DNA from: Scytonema sp. UIC 10036
GTDB lineage: Bacteria; Cyanobacteriota; Cyanobacteriia; Cyanobacteriales; Nostocaceae
Assembly (NCBI RefSeq): GCF_009725235.1
Contig: NZ_WJFC01000006.1
Coordinates: 88,512 to 152,511 of the forward strand
DNA length: 64,000 nt
Direction of reading: 5' to 3'
Shown: piece after piece, positions 44,365-52,151 of the stretch
Layout: each line of letters begins with the position of its first letter
How positions within the stretch are numbered: the first letter of the stretch is position 1
The notes under the pieces: model-generated
Told to the model about the DNA's origin: nothing
Database searches by the model: none
Seen by the model: only the letters and a program-made list of their open reading frames with translations
Program-made: the position numbers and the translations under genes

Positions 44365-44385
44365 CTTACCAATCAGCAGGGTAAG
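44365..44385. promoter_or_regulatory. Palindromic operator upstream of the XRE gene
   Basis: CTTACC and GGTAAG are perfect inverted repeats with nine bases between them. The site is immediately upstream of the XRE start. A second, nearly identical copy (spacer AGTCAGTAG instead of AATCAGCAG) lies at 45665. Both arms are unchanged while the flanks have diverged, which suggests selection on a protein-binding site. Confidence 0.7.
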
Positions 44386-44468
44386 CGATCTATCGAGTTT
44401 TTACTCACCGAATGCGATCGCATTTGGTGAGAATTTTTACTAACAAACGGAAGGCATTCAGTCACAAT

Positions 44469-45584
44469 TTAAACTACAAGACAATAAGGATTCTTAATTT
44501 CAGCCTCTTGTAAAAACTGTGACAGCACTGGACGAGTATGGTTCTGCATGACTACAATGTGTGCAATCTTTCCATAGCAAGCCAACTGCCATCGCTTGAC
44601 AATCAACTCAACAGGACGCTGAAAAACAACTGTAGTGGAAAAAGGATTGAGAAGCGCAAATTGATCGGTAGCGACAATTTGATTGTAAAGATACTCGGCG
44701 TTTTGGAGACATTGAGCGACTTCGAGAGCAAACATATGTTGCCGCCTTTGAATGGCATCCCAAAGAATCACTGGTGTTAATCCATTCCTGCTACCTGTAA
44801 TTGTTGTATCAGTTGAACCAAGATATTCCACATCGGATGATTTTACTTGATGCTTGCGAGCTAAAACAATTCCACAAGGAACGGGAGAACCTATGAATTT
44901 ATGACCGCTAACCGCTACCGAACCAATAGGATATTTACTAAAATCTATATTGATAGCGCCTTCTATAAAAGGAACGAGCATTCCTCCTAATGCTCCATCT
45001 ACATGGATATGAAAATCAGTTATTTTCAATTCTTCAAGAATCTGGATGACTTTACTTAGATCGTCTACGGCACCTGTGACTGTAGTCCCTACATTTACAT
45101 TGATAATTGCAGGAGAATTTCGATTATTTATAAGTGCTTGGCGCAAAGACGAATATTCTATTTCACCATGATTTTGAGATTGAACCTCCACGAAAGGTAT
45201 GCGAAACATTTTGGCAGCTTTCGCTACTGAATAGTGGCAATCTTGAGAGCCATAAAGAATTCCATTTGGGTATAGCTCGCGTCCCAAAAGGATACCGTAT
45301 AGATTTCCTTCAGTTCCGCAGGATGTTATGTATCCCCACGTATCATCTATAGGTAAATGATAAAGATTGGCAAAAAATTGAATGACTTCGCGCTCAAAAT
45401 CTTTAGTATTTAACCCATAATTTCCTTCTACATATGGATCGCCTAAATTATTCAGCATATACTCCAAAAGCGGTAAGATTTTCTGGTAGTCAATTTGAAG
45501 ATTATAGGGATAACCAGCATGAAATTTTGTACGGTGTTCGAGACGCTCTAACAGAGCATCAATGGACAAACAAGAATCAGGCAT
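44469..45584 (-). CDS. hdc: PLP-dependent histidine decarboxylase (group II)
   Basis: A 371-residue aminotransferase-fold decarboxylase. The cofactor lysine is Lys229 in SGHKFIG. HVDGALGG gives the aspartate that contacts the pyridine nitrogen, and TSCGTEGN the phosphate-binding region; all are standard for the bacterial PLP histidine decarboxylase group. The reaction is histidine to histamine and CO2. Serine decarboxylation is possible, since plant relatives use serine. The length agrees with the family (~375-380). It stands alone behind a copied XRE operator at 45665. The role of histamine in cyanobacteria is not clear; siderophore or signalling use is speculation. Confidence 0.9.
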   Translation of the reverse strand: MPDSCLSIDALLERLEHRTKFHAGYPYNLQIDYQKILPLLEYMLNNLGDPYVEGNYGLNTKDFEREVIQFFANLYHLPIDDTWGYITSCGTEGNLYGILLGRELYPNGILYGSQDCHYSVAKAAKMFRIPFVEVQSQNHGEIEYSSLRQALINNRNSPAIINVNVGTTVTGAVDDLSKVIQILEELKITDFHIHVDGALGGMLVPFIEGAINIDFSKYPIGSVAVSGHKFIGSPVPCGIVLARKHQVKSSDVEYLGSTDTTITGSRNGLTPVILWDAIQRRQHMFALEVAQCLQNAEYLYNQIVATDQFALLNPFSTTVVFQRPVELIVKRWQLACYGKIAHIVVMQNHTRPVLSQFLQEAEIKNPYCLVV

Positions 45585-45639
45585 ATTTTTGATTTACCTA
45601 AATTTAAAAACTGTACAAACAACTCGGTCAAGCGCCAAG

Positions 45640-45712
45640 GTTTTTCATATTAATTTGTCAAGAACTTACCAGTCAGTAGGGTAAGTTATATATCGAGTTT
45701 TATATTAACTGC
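45640..45712. repeat. Copy of the XRE promoter and 5' end upstream of hdc
   Basis: This ~70-bp segment matches 44336-44405. It covers the palindrome, the TTGT(T/C)AAGAAC flank and the first codons of the XRE gene, here decayed to MKNLGA and a stop on the minus strand. The hdc gene has therefore gained the XRE control region by a local duplication or by replacing an ancient XRE copy. Confidence 0.8.
45665..45685. promoter_or_regulatory. Second XRE-type operator, upstream of hdc
   Basis: CTTACC-AGTCAGTAG-GGTAAG, the same arms and spacing as the operator at 44365, lies 81 bp before the hdc start codon. Likely target of the neighbouring XRE regulator. Confidence 0.7.
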
Positions 45713-46042
45713 TACATTTTAACCGTGTCATCGCTCGGAATACACGCAACTCACACCAAAGCCACTCTTTCCGCTTTTTGTATCAAGCATCTTTTTCAAA
45801 ACTTTATAATTAGTGGTTTAAGATAGCTGCTGCAAAAAGTTATCTCACTGTTGACTCAGTACAGCAAGGGTTGTGTACGCAAATCATCGTGTAACAATTC
45901 ATCAACAGGCTCTTGTCCTCAATATGCAAACAAGATGACTTTCCCCCAGAACTAAATGGAAGTGCAATCTGCCGGTATGCTGTAGCAAAGCGATCGCCCT
46001 TATAATGTCTGTTCGACAAAACACTACCAGTAGGACTTTGAC
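45713..46042. other. Intergenic region upstream of the GNAT gene
   Basis: A mixed-composition gap with one HIP1 site. A promoter for the GNAT gene at 46043 is expected but no confident site or open frame was seen. Confidence 0.4.
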
Positions 46043-46585
46043 ATGACCCAGGTTAACGAAAAGATTTTACAAATTGATAGTTTTATCATGCGACCAGTCC
46101 AAATATCTGACGTGGATGTACTTACAGCAATTTGGTCAGATCCTGCAGTCACTCAATTTCTTCCAAGTCGCGGTGCTTGTATCCCACGAGAAAGTGTGGA
46201 AACGGTGCTCATCTCCTTCATCGAACACTGGAATATTTATGGCTACGGGGTTTGGGCTATTGAGGAAAATTCGTCCTCACAAACCATCGGTTATTGCGGT
46301 CTTCGCTACCTAAATGAAATCAATGATATTGAAGTTCTTTACGGTTTAGCTAAAGATTACTGGGGCAGGGGGATTGCAACAAAAGCAGCAAAAGCAGCAA
46401 TTGACTTTGGATTTAGCAAGTCTGGATTGAAGCGGATTATTGCCCTTGCACTACCAGAAAATTGCGCTTCCATTCGAGTTATGGAAAAAGCTGGCTTTCA
46501 GTATGAGAAAACAATCCACTGCTTTGGTCTAGATGCAGTATGCTACGCCATCTATCAAGAAGAAATTACTGAAGATAAGTGTTAA
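46043..46585 (+). CDS. GNAT family N-acetyltransferase (RimJ/RimL type)
   Basis: A 180-residue acetyltransferase_3-type protein. The start (FIMRPVQISDVDVL) and the acetyl-CoA loop (YWGRGIATKAAKAAIDFGF) followed by LPENCASIRVMEKAGF are the signature of the ribosomal-protein/small-molecule RimJ-RimL group. The substrate is unknown; relatives range from protein N-termini to antibiotics. It is the first of a short same-strand set with two more small genes to 47742. Confidence 0.92.
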   Translation: MTQVNEKILQIDSFIMRPVQISDVDVLTAIWSDPAVTQFLPSRGACIPRESVETVLISFIEHWNIYGYGVWAIEENSSSQTIGYCGLRYLNEINDIEVLYGLAKDYWGRGIATKAAKAAIDFGFSKSGLKRIIALALPENCASIRVMEKAGFQYEKTIHCFGLDAVCYAIYQEEITEDKC

Positions 46586-46913
46586 ATCTTGTTGCTGGCG
46601 ATCGCCTTAATTCGCGATATGAATGTCGCAGTTAGAGCCGAAGCGATCGCAAACTGTTGAAAAATCTGTTTTGCAGTCAGCTCGTGAAATTAGGCTTCCA
46701 TCCCTTGACAAATTTTGAATTCTAGTTACAAAAAAATTCAGTACAACTAGTAAAAAAACATTCCAATTCTTTTTAAGATTTTTATCACCCCTTGGGGTAC
46801 TGTGGGTACAATATTGATTTTTTTATCTTAAAAAAGTGTTGATAAAATAATTCTTATTCACTTAGCTCGAACTTTCAGCAAATCTCAGACTAAGTCATAG
46901 GTATGGTAAGACA
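46586..46913. other. Intergenic region, A/T-rich second half
   Basis: The first part carries two HIP1 sites. From 46740 on it is A/T-rich and includes a TTGGGGTACTGTGGGTACAAT stretch with a GGTAC doublet, a possible promoter for the gene at 46914. No open frame is supported. Confidence 0.35.
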
Positions 46914-47225
46914 ATGACAGAGTTACACAACGAAGATTCAATTATGTACGTGTCGCGAATGGATGCTTGCCTCAATCGTTGGTTCGCGACCTATGAGGAT
47001 GCGAGGGCTTCTCTAGACTCGATTGGCGGGTATCTGTTTCCCTACAAAGGACAATACTTTATCACAGAAAGCGAAGCGATTCGGGAACTAGGACTCGATC
47101 CCGAAGATCCGGACTGGGCAAAAATTGGCTGGGACTGGGTGAGACCACTAGATACTCAAGCTTGGCAGCGCCTCAAAGAAAAACGGCTCTTTAGCAATTC
47201 AATCTCTACATCTGATAAAACTTGA
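46914..47225 (+). CDS. Conserved hypothetical protein, 103 residues
   Basis: I do not recognise the family. The protein is acidic and Trp-rich, with a WFATYEDARASL stretch, YLFPYKGQYFI and LGLDPEDPDWAKIGWDW, and looks like a compact globular protein rather than a membrane or coiled-coil one. The start is the ATG at 46914. It is followed 10 bp later by a GNAT gene and is probably co-transcribed with it. Confidence 0.7.
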   Translation: MTELHNEDSIMYVSRMDACLNRWFATYEDARASLDSIGGYLFPYKGQYFITESEAIRELGLDPEDPDWAKIGWDWVRPLDTQAWQRLKEKRLFSNSISTSDKT

Positions 47226-47235
47226 TGTCTCGGTC

Positions 47236-47742
47236 ATGACTCATGAAGTCACACTTGTACCCTTTAGGTCGGACGACGCAGCCCTACTCTCGCAGTGGCT
47301 ATCAGCACCACACGTGGCACAATGGTATCCCGAACCACAAGAACACCTTGACTGGGCTTTATGCCCACCCGTTGGGGGTGAACGGGGGATAATCGCGGTA
47401 AATGGTGCTAGAGTTGGCTACCTGCGTTGGCAGGCTGTTTCCCGCGAGATACTAGACTCCGTTGGATTGAAGGAAATACCTGCAAACTCGGTTGATATCG
47501 ACATTTTGATTGGTGAAGTCAGCTACGTAGGACGGGGCATCGGACCACAAGCCTTGCAGCTACTCATAAAGCGTCTGCGCGAAGACACTTCTATTCCTCT
47601 GCTAGGACTCACCACCTCCATCCACAATCATGCGGCACAACGAGCGTACCGCAAAGCAGGCTTTAGGGATTTGCGAGAGTACGATCCACCGGGCTACGGT
47701 AGGTGTCTCCTTATGGTCATGAGCTTGAGCCACGAGGTCTAA
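47236..47742 (+). CDS. GNAT acetyltransferase, AAC(6')-like
   Basis: A 168-residue GNAT. The N-terminal LVPFRSDDAALLSQWL-x-PHVAQWY and the acetyl-CoA-binding VGRGIGPQAL are close to the aminoglycoside 6'-N-acetyltransferase (AAC(6')) group, also seen in siderophore and lysine acetyltransferases. The tail is typical (NHAAQRAYRKAGF). Whether it confers resistance cannot be said. It begins 10 bp after the preceding gene, so it is likely in one transcript. Confidence 0.88.
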   Translation: MTHEVTLVPFRSDDAALLSQWLSAPHVAQWYPEPQEHLDWALCPPVGGERGIIAVNGARVGYLRWQAVSREILDSVGLKEIPANSVDIDILIGEVSYVGRGIGPQALQLLIKRLREDTSIPLLGLTTSIHNHAAQRAYRKAGFRDLREYDPPGYGRCLLMVMSLSHEV

Positions 47743-47814
47743 CCTGAAGCAGATCCCAGTGTTTCCCCAGAACTAGAATGGAGTGCGATAAGCCGAAGCG
47801 TAATCGCAACCGGA

Positions 47815-48021
47815 TTAGCATTCAGATTGTCTGCTTTTTTGTTTGAACTTACGTATTGAAGCTGCACTAACAACCACAAAAGCCAGCAAACCTAAGGTAT
47901 AAGAAGGTTCTGGCACGCGACGTATAATAAGAGGTCCTGCAGTAATGGAGATATTACCACCAGTACTCAATGCTGGATTGGAAGGGCTAGCGCTAAGTGA
48001 GGTATTTTCATTGATTGTCAA
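47815..48021 (-). pseudogene. C-terminal remnant of a PEP-CTERM protein
   Basis: The reading frame opens after a stop and offers only a TTG start. It ends in VPEPSYTLGLLAFVVV-x4-IRKFKQK: the VPEP motif, a single membrane helix and a basic tail, which is a complete PEP-CTERM sorting signal. The extracellular part is lost apart from ~35 residues. It directly follows the stop of the 48023 gene on the same strand. Confidence 0.75.
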
Positions 48022-48022
48022 T

Positions 48023-48286
48023 CTATCTGCTCAAGTACTTCCGGTCTTCATTCTTCCAACCGTACTCGTTGAGCAGCTTTTTATACTCTTTTTTGGATAA
48101 GTGCTCTTTTTGTTGGGCAAGCATTATGGCGTGGGTCAGGATGTTTTGGGTTGCAAGATCGAGTCCATCAAAGGAATCTTCAGGAGTTTCCGGCGCTATG
48201 GCGTTGGCTTGGGCTTCAACGTATTGGTTGAGTTCTCGTTGAGCAATGATTTGTTCGTTTGACGCAAGAGCTTGATTTTGTGGCAT
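48023..48286 (-). CDS. Hypothetical protein, 87 residues (partly duplicated at 57 kb)
   Basis: I do not recognise the family. It is a charged, probably helical protein (MPQNQALASNEQIIAQREL at the start, KEHLSKKEYKKLLNEYGW near the end). It is divergent from the XRE gene at 48506, with 220 bp between them. Its first ~28 codons and its whole promoter recur at 57061-57216, where the coding part is cut off. Such a small partner divergent from an XRE gene could be a regulator target or an antitoxin-like protein; this is speculation. Confidence 0.65.
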   Translation of the reverse strand: MPQNQALASNEQIIAQRELNQYVEAQANAIAPETPEDSFDGLDLATQNILTHAIMLAQQKEHLSKKEYKKLLNEYGWKNEDRKYLSR

Positions 48287-48356
48287 GATAAGTAATGTTT
48301 ATAGGTTTTTGTGGAAGGCGATCGCTCATTCCGTTAAGAAGTACGCGATCGCCTTC
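48201..48356. repeat. Segmental duplication, copy A (with HIP1 hairpin)
   Basis: Nearly identical over ~155 bp to 57061-57214. It covers the 5' end of the 48023 gene and the divergent promoter. It ends in a 12-bp perfect inverted repeat, GAAGGCGATCGC (48314-48325) with GCGATCGCCTTC (48345-48356), built on two HIP1 octamers. Confidence 0.93.
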
Positions 48357-48505
48357 TATTTTGGAAAAAACTAACTACAAGTTAAACTTTGATTTATTAA
48401 ATCAAATTGGCTTGTATACATTTGATTATATACGTGTTTAAATAGAAGACACAAACCGATTTATGAATTAATCTTTGAGAAAGTACATTGTAGGTGTTGA
48501 TTTAT

Positions 48506-48886
48506 ATGATTCAGACATTGATTAGATGGAGACTCAAAGAAGTAATGGCTAGGTACGACATCAAAGGCAAAGACCTAGCCAAGAAGCTAGATATCAGCAC
48601 CAACGCGATGTCTGCTCTTAGAAGGGCGAAGACCATGCCCCGGTTAGACGGTACGGCATTAAACTTGTTATGCAATGCTCTTAACGAGCTAGCACAAGAC
48701 TTGGATAAATCAATTACACCAGGCGATTTACTGGATTACGCACTCGATCCCATTCATCCACCGGAAGCAGACAGGGTGTTTAGCTTGGCAAAACGACGTA
48801 AAGCCAACCGACAGCAAGCACCAAAAGACGAAGATTCAGATACTCCCAGCTTAAAACTTGTCACAGATGATTCAAGCGTTGCATAA
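48506..48886 (+). CDS. XRE-family (HTH_26-type) regulator
   Basis: A ~126-residue protein with an N-terminal Cro/C1-like helix-turn-helix: LKEVMARYDIKGKDLAKKL then DISTNAMSALRRAKTMPRL. The C-terminal tail is charged and low in complexity. The frame also allows a GTG at 48494; the ATG at 48506 is preferred. A related regulator is encoded at 57317 next to the second copy of the duplicated promoter, though the two proteins are clearly diverged. It is likely to control itself and the divergent 87-residue gene. Confidence 0.85.
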   Translation: MIQTLIRWRLKEVMARYDIKGKDLAKKLDISTNAMSALRRAKTMPRLDGTALNLLCNALNELAQDLDKSITPGDLLDYALDPIHPPEADRVFSLAKRRKANRQQAPKDEDSDTPSLKLVTDDSSVA

Positions 48887-48909
48887 GAGAATAAGGGGAC
48901 AATAATTCG

Positions 48910-49026
48910 ATGGAGACTTCGGTTACTCAAGATACTAGCACCTCCCAAGAATCACTTAACTTCAAAGGACTAATGAAATCTAGTACACAACTTGTATCGT
49001 TAGCGACCGGTGAGGAGTTAGCTTGA
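48910..49026 (+). CDS. Small open reading frame, 38 residues
   Basis: ATG with AGGGGA upstream. It encodes METSVTQDTSTSQESLNF then a GLMKSSTQLVSLATGEEL tail. Its stop overlaps the TTG start of the next fragment by four bases, an arrangement typical of translational coupling. I do not recognise it; it may be the small upstream partner of the DUF5674-like gene. Confidence 0.4.
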   Translation: METSVTQDTSTSQESLNFKGLMKSSTQLVSLATGEELA

Positions 49027-49211
49027 TTCTCATCATACGGACTCGCGTCACTCCCGAACAAATGGAACAGATGCTGGAGGAATTGAAGTTTTACATTAAA
49101 TTAGCAGTCGAGGCACGAGTGACGCGGGTGGAATTACCAATAAGGATTTGGCGCTGGCTCGAAAAGCAAACGAGTTGGCTCAGTAATTTTACGTGCGATC
49201 GCTCGAAGTGA
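49023..49211 (+). pseudogene. Truncated DUF5674-like protein joined out of frame to a pterin-dehydratase 3' end
   Basis: The first ~30 residues (MILIIRTRVTPEQMEQML then EELKFYIKLAVE) resemble the start of DUF5674 proteins, normally ~100-110 residues. At 49118 the DNA switches to a copy of the last ~70 bases of the gene at 58216, but read in another frame, and the frame ends soon after. This is a recombination joint, not a working fusion. Confidence 0.7.
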
Positions 49212-49263
49212 AAGAGAGAGTTCGCTTGCCTGTTGGCACCCCAAACCGATTGGTTGATACCAA
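49118..49263. repeat. Duplicated gene ends: pterin dehydratase and flavin oxidase 3' pieces
   Basis: 49118-49216 matches 58561-58660, the 3' end of the pterin-dehydratase-like gene and its downstream flank. 49223-49263 matches about 50123-50170, the 3' part of the flavin oxidase gene (LPVGxPNRLVDTK). Two unrelated gene ends are stitched together here. Confidence 0.85.
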
Positions 49264-49432
49264 AATGGTCTTTGCAACTCCTATGTCCGCAGACCGCGAT
49301 AAGCCGGGTACGGCGGCGCTGCCATGCGATCGCACTCGTTCTGCCATATCAGCCCAAAGTTTTTGCTTTCAGGCACTGAAAACCAACTCAAAAAATGTAT
49401 AATGAAGCCTTTGCTTTTACAAAACCACAATC

Positions 49433-49648
49433 ATGAAGCAGAGCATCATAAAAATTTCGACACCAGCACCAAAAGTTCAAGGCGAGCTCGGTTTACCTGA
49501 AGCTGACCAAACAAGCTTACCAGAAGAATTACTTGAACCAGAATCTATAGATATGCACCAACCAGTGCCAAGAAACTATACCGTTAGTTCGGGCGGTTGG
49601 AAAGCATCGGATATTTTGAGAGAAATGAGATTGGACAGTTTTGAGTAA
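49433..49648 (+). CDS. Hypothetical protein, 71 residues
   Basis: Not recognised. It is an acidic, Pro/Glu-rich protein (MKQSIIKISTPAPKVQGELG) with a conserved-looking C-terminus, GGWKASDILREMRLDS. It ends 14 bp before the flavin oxidase gene and probably shares its transcript. A small antitoxin is possible but there is no toxin next to it. Confidence 0.6.
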   Translation: MKQSIIKISTPAPKVQGELGLPEADQTSLPEELLEPESIDMHQPVPRNYTVSSGGWKASDILREMRLDSFE

Positions 49649-49662
49649 CGTATCTTTAATGT

Positions 49663-50223
49663 ATGGAAAGCGCCACCGAAAGTAATAAATGGGTTAATAC
49701 AATTGATTCTAAAAGCCCTGATGCGATCGCAAAAGCTCAACGCATTATTGCTAATAACATTTACTGCACGCTCTCAACTTGCTCTGTGGATGGTATCCCT
49801 TGGGCATCACCCGTCTTTTTTGCCTATGATGACAACTTGAACATTTACTGGTCTTCAGCTATAGCATCCAATCATTCACAAAATATCTACCAAAATAACG
49901 GACGCTTAGCAGTTGCCATCTTTAATTCCAGCGTTTTAGAAGGCACGGGTGAAGGACTGTATTTCTACGGTACTGCCTCAGAACTGGGTCCGGAACGTAC
50001 TCCCCAAGTGATGCAACTGCTCCTACATCGCACTGGCAAGCAACTCATAAGGACACCAGAAGATTACTTAAATGAGTCACCTCGGCGCATCTACCAATTT
50101 CAACCGCAATCGGCTTGGGTGACGGGCGATCGCTTACCAGTTGGCAGCCCGAACCGATTGGTTGATACCAAGATTCAGATAAATGTAGCTGATTTACAAT
50201 TGGCGTTTCATAACCAAAATTGA
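49663..50223 (+). CDS. Pyridoxamine 5'-phosphate oxidase-like flavin split-barrel protein
   Basis: A 186-residue FMN-binding split-barrel protein. NNIYCTLSTCSVDGIPWASPVFFAYDDNL is typical of the pyridoxamine-phosphate-oxidase-like family, in which FMN or F420 is bound at a dimer interface. It is not PdxH itself, lacking its C-terminal domain; general use in redox or flavin metabolism is inferred. A short piece of its 3' end is repeated upstream at 49223. Confidence 0.87.
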   Translation: MESATESNKWVNTIDSKSPDAIAKAQRIIANNIYCTLSTCSVDGIPWASPVFFAYDDNLNIYWSSAIASNHSQNIYQNNGRLAVAIFNSSVLEGTGEGLYFYGTASELGPERTPQVMQLLLHRTGKQLIRTPEDYLNESPRRIYQFQPQSAWVTGDRLPVGSPNRLVDTKIQINVADLQLAFHNQN

Positions 50224-50382
50224 GTTTTTGTATAATAATAAACTGTGGGAAACACACAAAAAAGTGATGTTAGAGAGATTGCAGTGCTCAAAGAGCGATC
50301 GCCACTGTAGCGCTTGTGAAGTGCTATTCGATTATCAGTCACAGCCAGCCAACCTGTAGAAAACATATTAAGACGAGAAGAA

Positions 50383-51432
50383 ATGAAATCTAGATTGACT
50401 TTCTGCATTTTTTGTCTGAGTATCTCTTTACTCGCGGGTTTATCTACTATCTTTACAAAGAGCAAAGTACTTGCTCAAACCGAGCAAATTGTTCAGATTA
50501 ATGTCAAGATAGTTGACGGAAACCCCAGAGGGAATCTTAAAGCGCCACGTTCCTTTGGTTGGAAAAATCCTTGGTTTTGGGATGCTGCTTTCCCTAGAAT
50601 AAGTTTTGTCAATCCCGATCTTGGTATTACTGTCATCGACACTAACTCTAACTATTTCTGTAAAAGTCCGGTTACGGGGTTTAAGCTAGAGGATACACTG
50701 GCCTGTGTTTTTACAGGAGTTCAGATTGTTAATGGCACTGCTCGTCTTGCAATAATCGATTATGATGTTCTTGAGCACGATCTTATTGGTTCGGGAACGT
50801 GTGGAGTTGGGCAAACTTGTAGAATTGGACAAGCTGAAGTAACCGTAATACAAGTCCCTTGTGGGGACAGAGAAATCCAGGTTAATTATCCATCCGAACC
50901 AGAATACATACAGGCATATAATGGAAGATTATCGGGCTATCACCGCTATCCTTCAGAAGGAAAGAAGATAGAAAGTAGGATATGTTCCACAAGTTTGCCG
51001 GGATGTACGAGACAATCGGTATTTGAAACCATGTTAAGTCAGGTGAGATTTATTGCACCCACAACCGCAACAGATCCAGTCGAGAACTGCAAGATTACTA
51101 ATCTTAACATTCCGTTGGTTCCGGCGGGAGATGACCCGATTTTAACAATTATTGATAATGGTACGTTCTCTATAAAAAACTACACGAGAGCCGCTCATGC
51201 ACTCCACTCTGGTGTTGTAACTAGAACGGTTCTTGAGATCTCCGGGTTTGTATACGTTAATACTTTTGGAGAAGGTTATGGGCTTTTTCCTACTGCCAAT
51301 AATTTACTTGCTACCGATCTGTGGCAAGATGTAGATGCTGGTTTAGTTAAAGCCATGCAAGAAAAATTAGATGGGAAACAGAATCTTTTTAAAGAGCCAA
51401 CACTTTGGGGGTACGATCGTCAACTTTTTTAG
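50383..51432 (+). CDS. Secreted protein of unknown function, 349 residues
   Basis: A clear Sec signal peptide (KSR-x3-CIFCLSISLLAGL, then cleavage after a VLAQ motif near residue 32). The mature part has about ten cysteines (for example CGVGQTC, RICSTSLPGC), so disulfides and an extracytoplasmic location are likely. It is predicted to be mostly beta-structured. I do not recognise the family. It stands alone, with 159 bp before and 470 bp after. Confidence 0.75.
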   Translation: MKSRLTFCIFCLSISLLAGLSTIFTKSKVLAQTEQIVQINVKIVDGNPRGNLKAPRSFGWKNPWFWDAAFPRISFVNPDLGITVIDTNSNYFCKSPVTGFKLEDTLACVFTGVQIVNGTARLAIIDYDVLEHDLIGSGTCGVGQTCRIGQAEVTVIQVPCGDREIQVNYPSEPEYIQAYNGRLSGYHRYPSEGKKIESRICSTSLPGCTRQSVFETMLSQVRFIAPTTATDPVENCKITNLNIPLVPAGDDPILTIIDNGTFSIKNYTRAAHALHSGVVTRTVLEISGFVYVNTFGEGYGLFPTANNLLATDLWQDVDAGLVKAMQEKLDGKQNLFKEPTLWGYDRQLF

Positions 51433-51902
51433 CCGAGCTTTTTTAGAATTCCCAACTCTAACAAATACTGTATCGAGCGAATTTACAGAGATTTTAAAAC
51501 AAAATTGTTTTTCTCAATATATTGTAATTTTTTATCTCTAAATAAATATTATTTTCTAGAAAATAAGTTATTTTTAAAGGTAATGTATGTAAAGTTTTTA
51601 GAAAATTCGACTTTATTCAAACAAGAACTTGAGGTTTTCAACAAATTCATGCCATAGATACTGCTTTTGCACCGTTTCTTCAGTCGATTTTTACAGTGAT
51701 GTTATTGATAATATTCCCACTTTCATTCCCTACAGCAGAGCGAGGCAAATTGATAGCACGAGCGCGTCTACTCCCATTCAATCTATAAGATAGATGCACC
51801 TTCGATAACAGTCATTGAAGGATTTTAACCTTGTGATTTAAACAAATTTCAAGTTACTAGAGTAAAGAGTAGCAGTATCTTGCAGTTGCTACAAAACTTC
51901 AG
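51433..51902. other. Intergenic region, A/T-rich
   Basis: A 470-bp gap, strongly A/T-rich in its first half. No open frame, repeat or hairpin stood out. Confidence 0.45.
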
Positions 51903-52118
51903 ATGGGGCAGACTACTATGTTCGCACGCATTCGCAAAACCGTTGTTACCGCTATCGTTGCAGTTATTGCCACCGCGTCTACAGGTTTCGGTATGATTTT
52001 CCTTGCCGCATTCATCACTGTATTAAGCGGGAATGCATCGACCAAAACGGCACAAGAAACACCAGTTATGGAAACACAAGCACAGAACTCGCCTCCACTG
52101 CCAGCAGTCAGTCAATAA
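51903..52118 (+). CDS. Small membrane protein, 71 residues
   Basis: One long hydrophobic helix (about residues 14-44, TVVTAIVAVIATASTG onwards) after a short basic start (FARIRK) predicts an inner-membrane anchor or uncleaved signal. The last 27 residues are Thr/Pro/Gln-rich. The function is unknown. It ends 33 bp before the SH3-like gene and may be co-transcribed with it. Confidence 0.6.
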   Translation: MGQTTMFARIRKTVVTAIVAVIATASTGFGMIFLAAFITVLSGNASTKTAQETPVMETQAQNSPPLPAVSQ

Positions 52119-52151
52119 TCTGTAACCATTAAGAAAGAAATTGCAAGCATT

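Noticed and set aside
49193..49402. 69-codon frame downstream of the DUF5674-like fragment
   Set aside because: It runs through duplicated ends of two other genes and has no coherent protein; treated as recombination debris.
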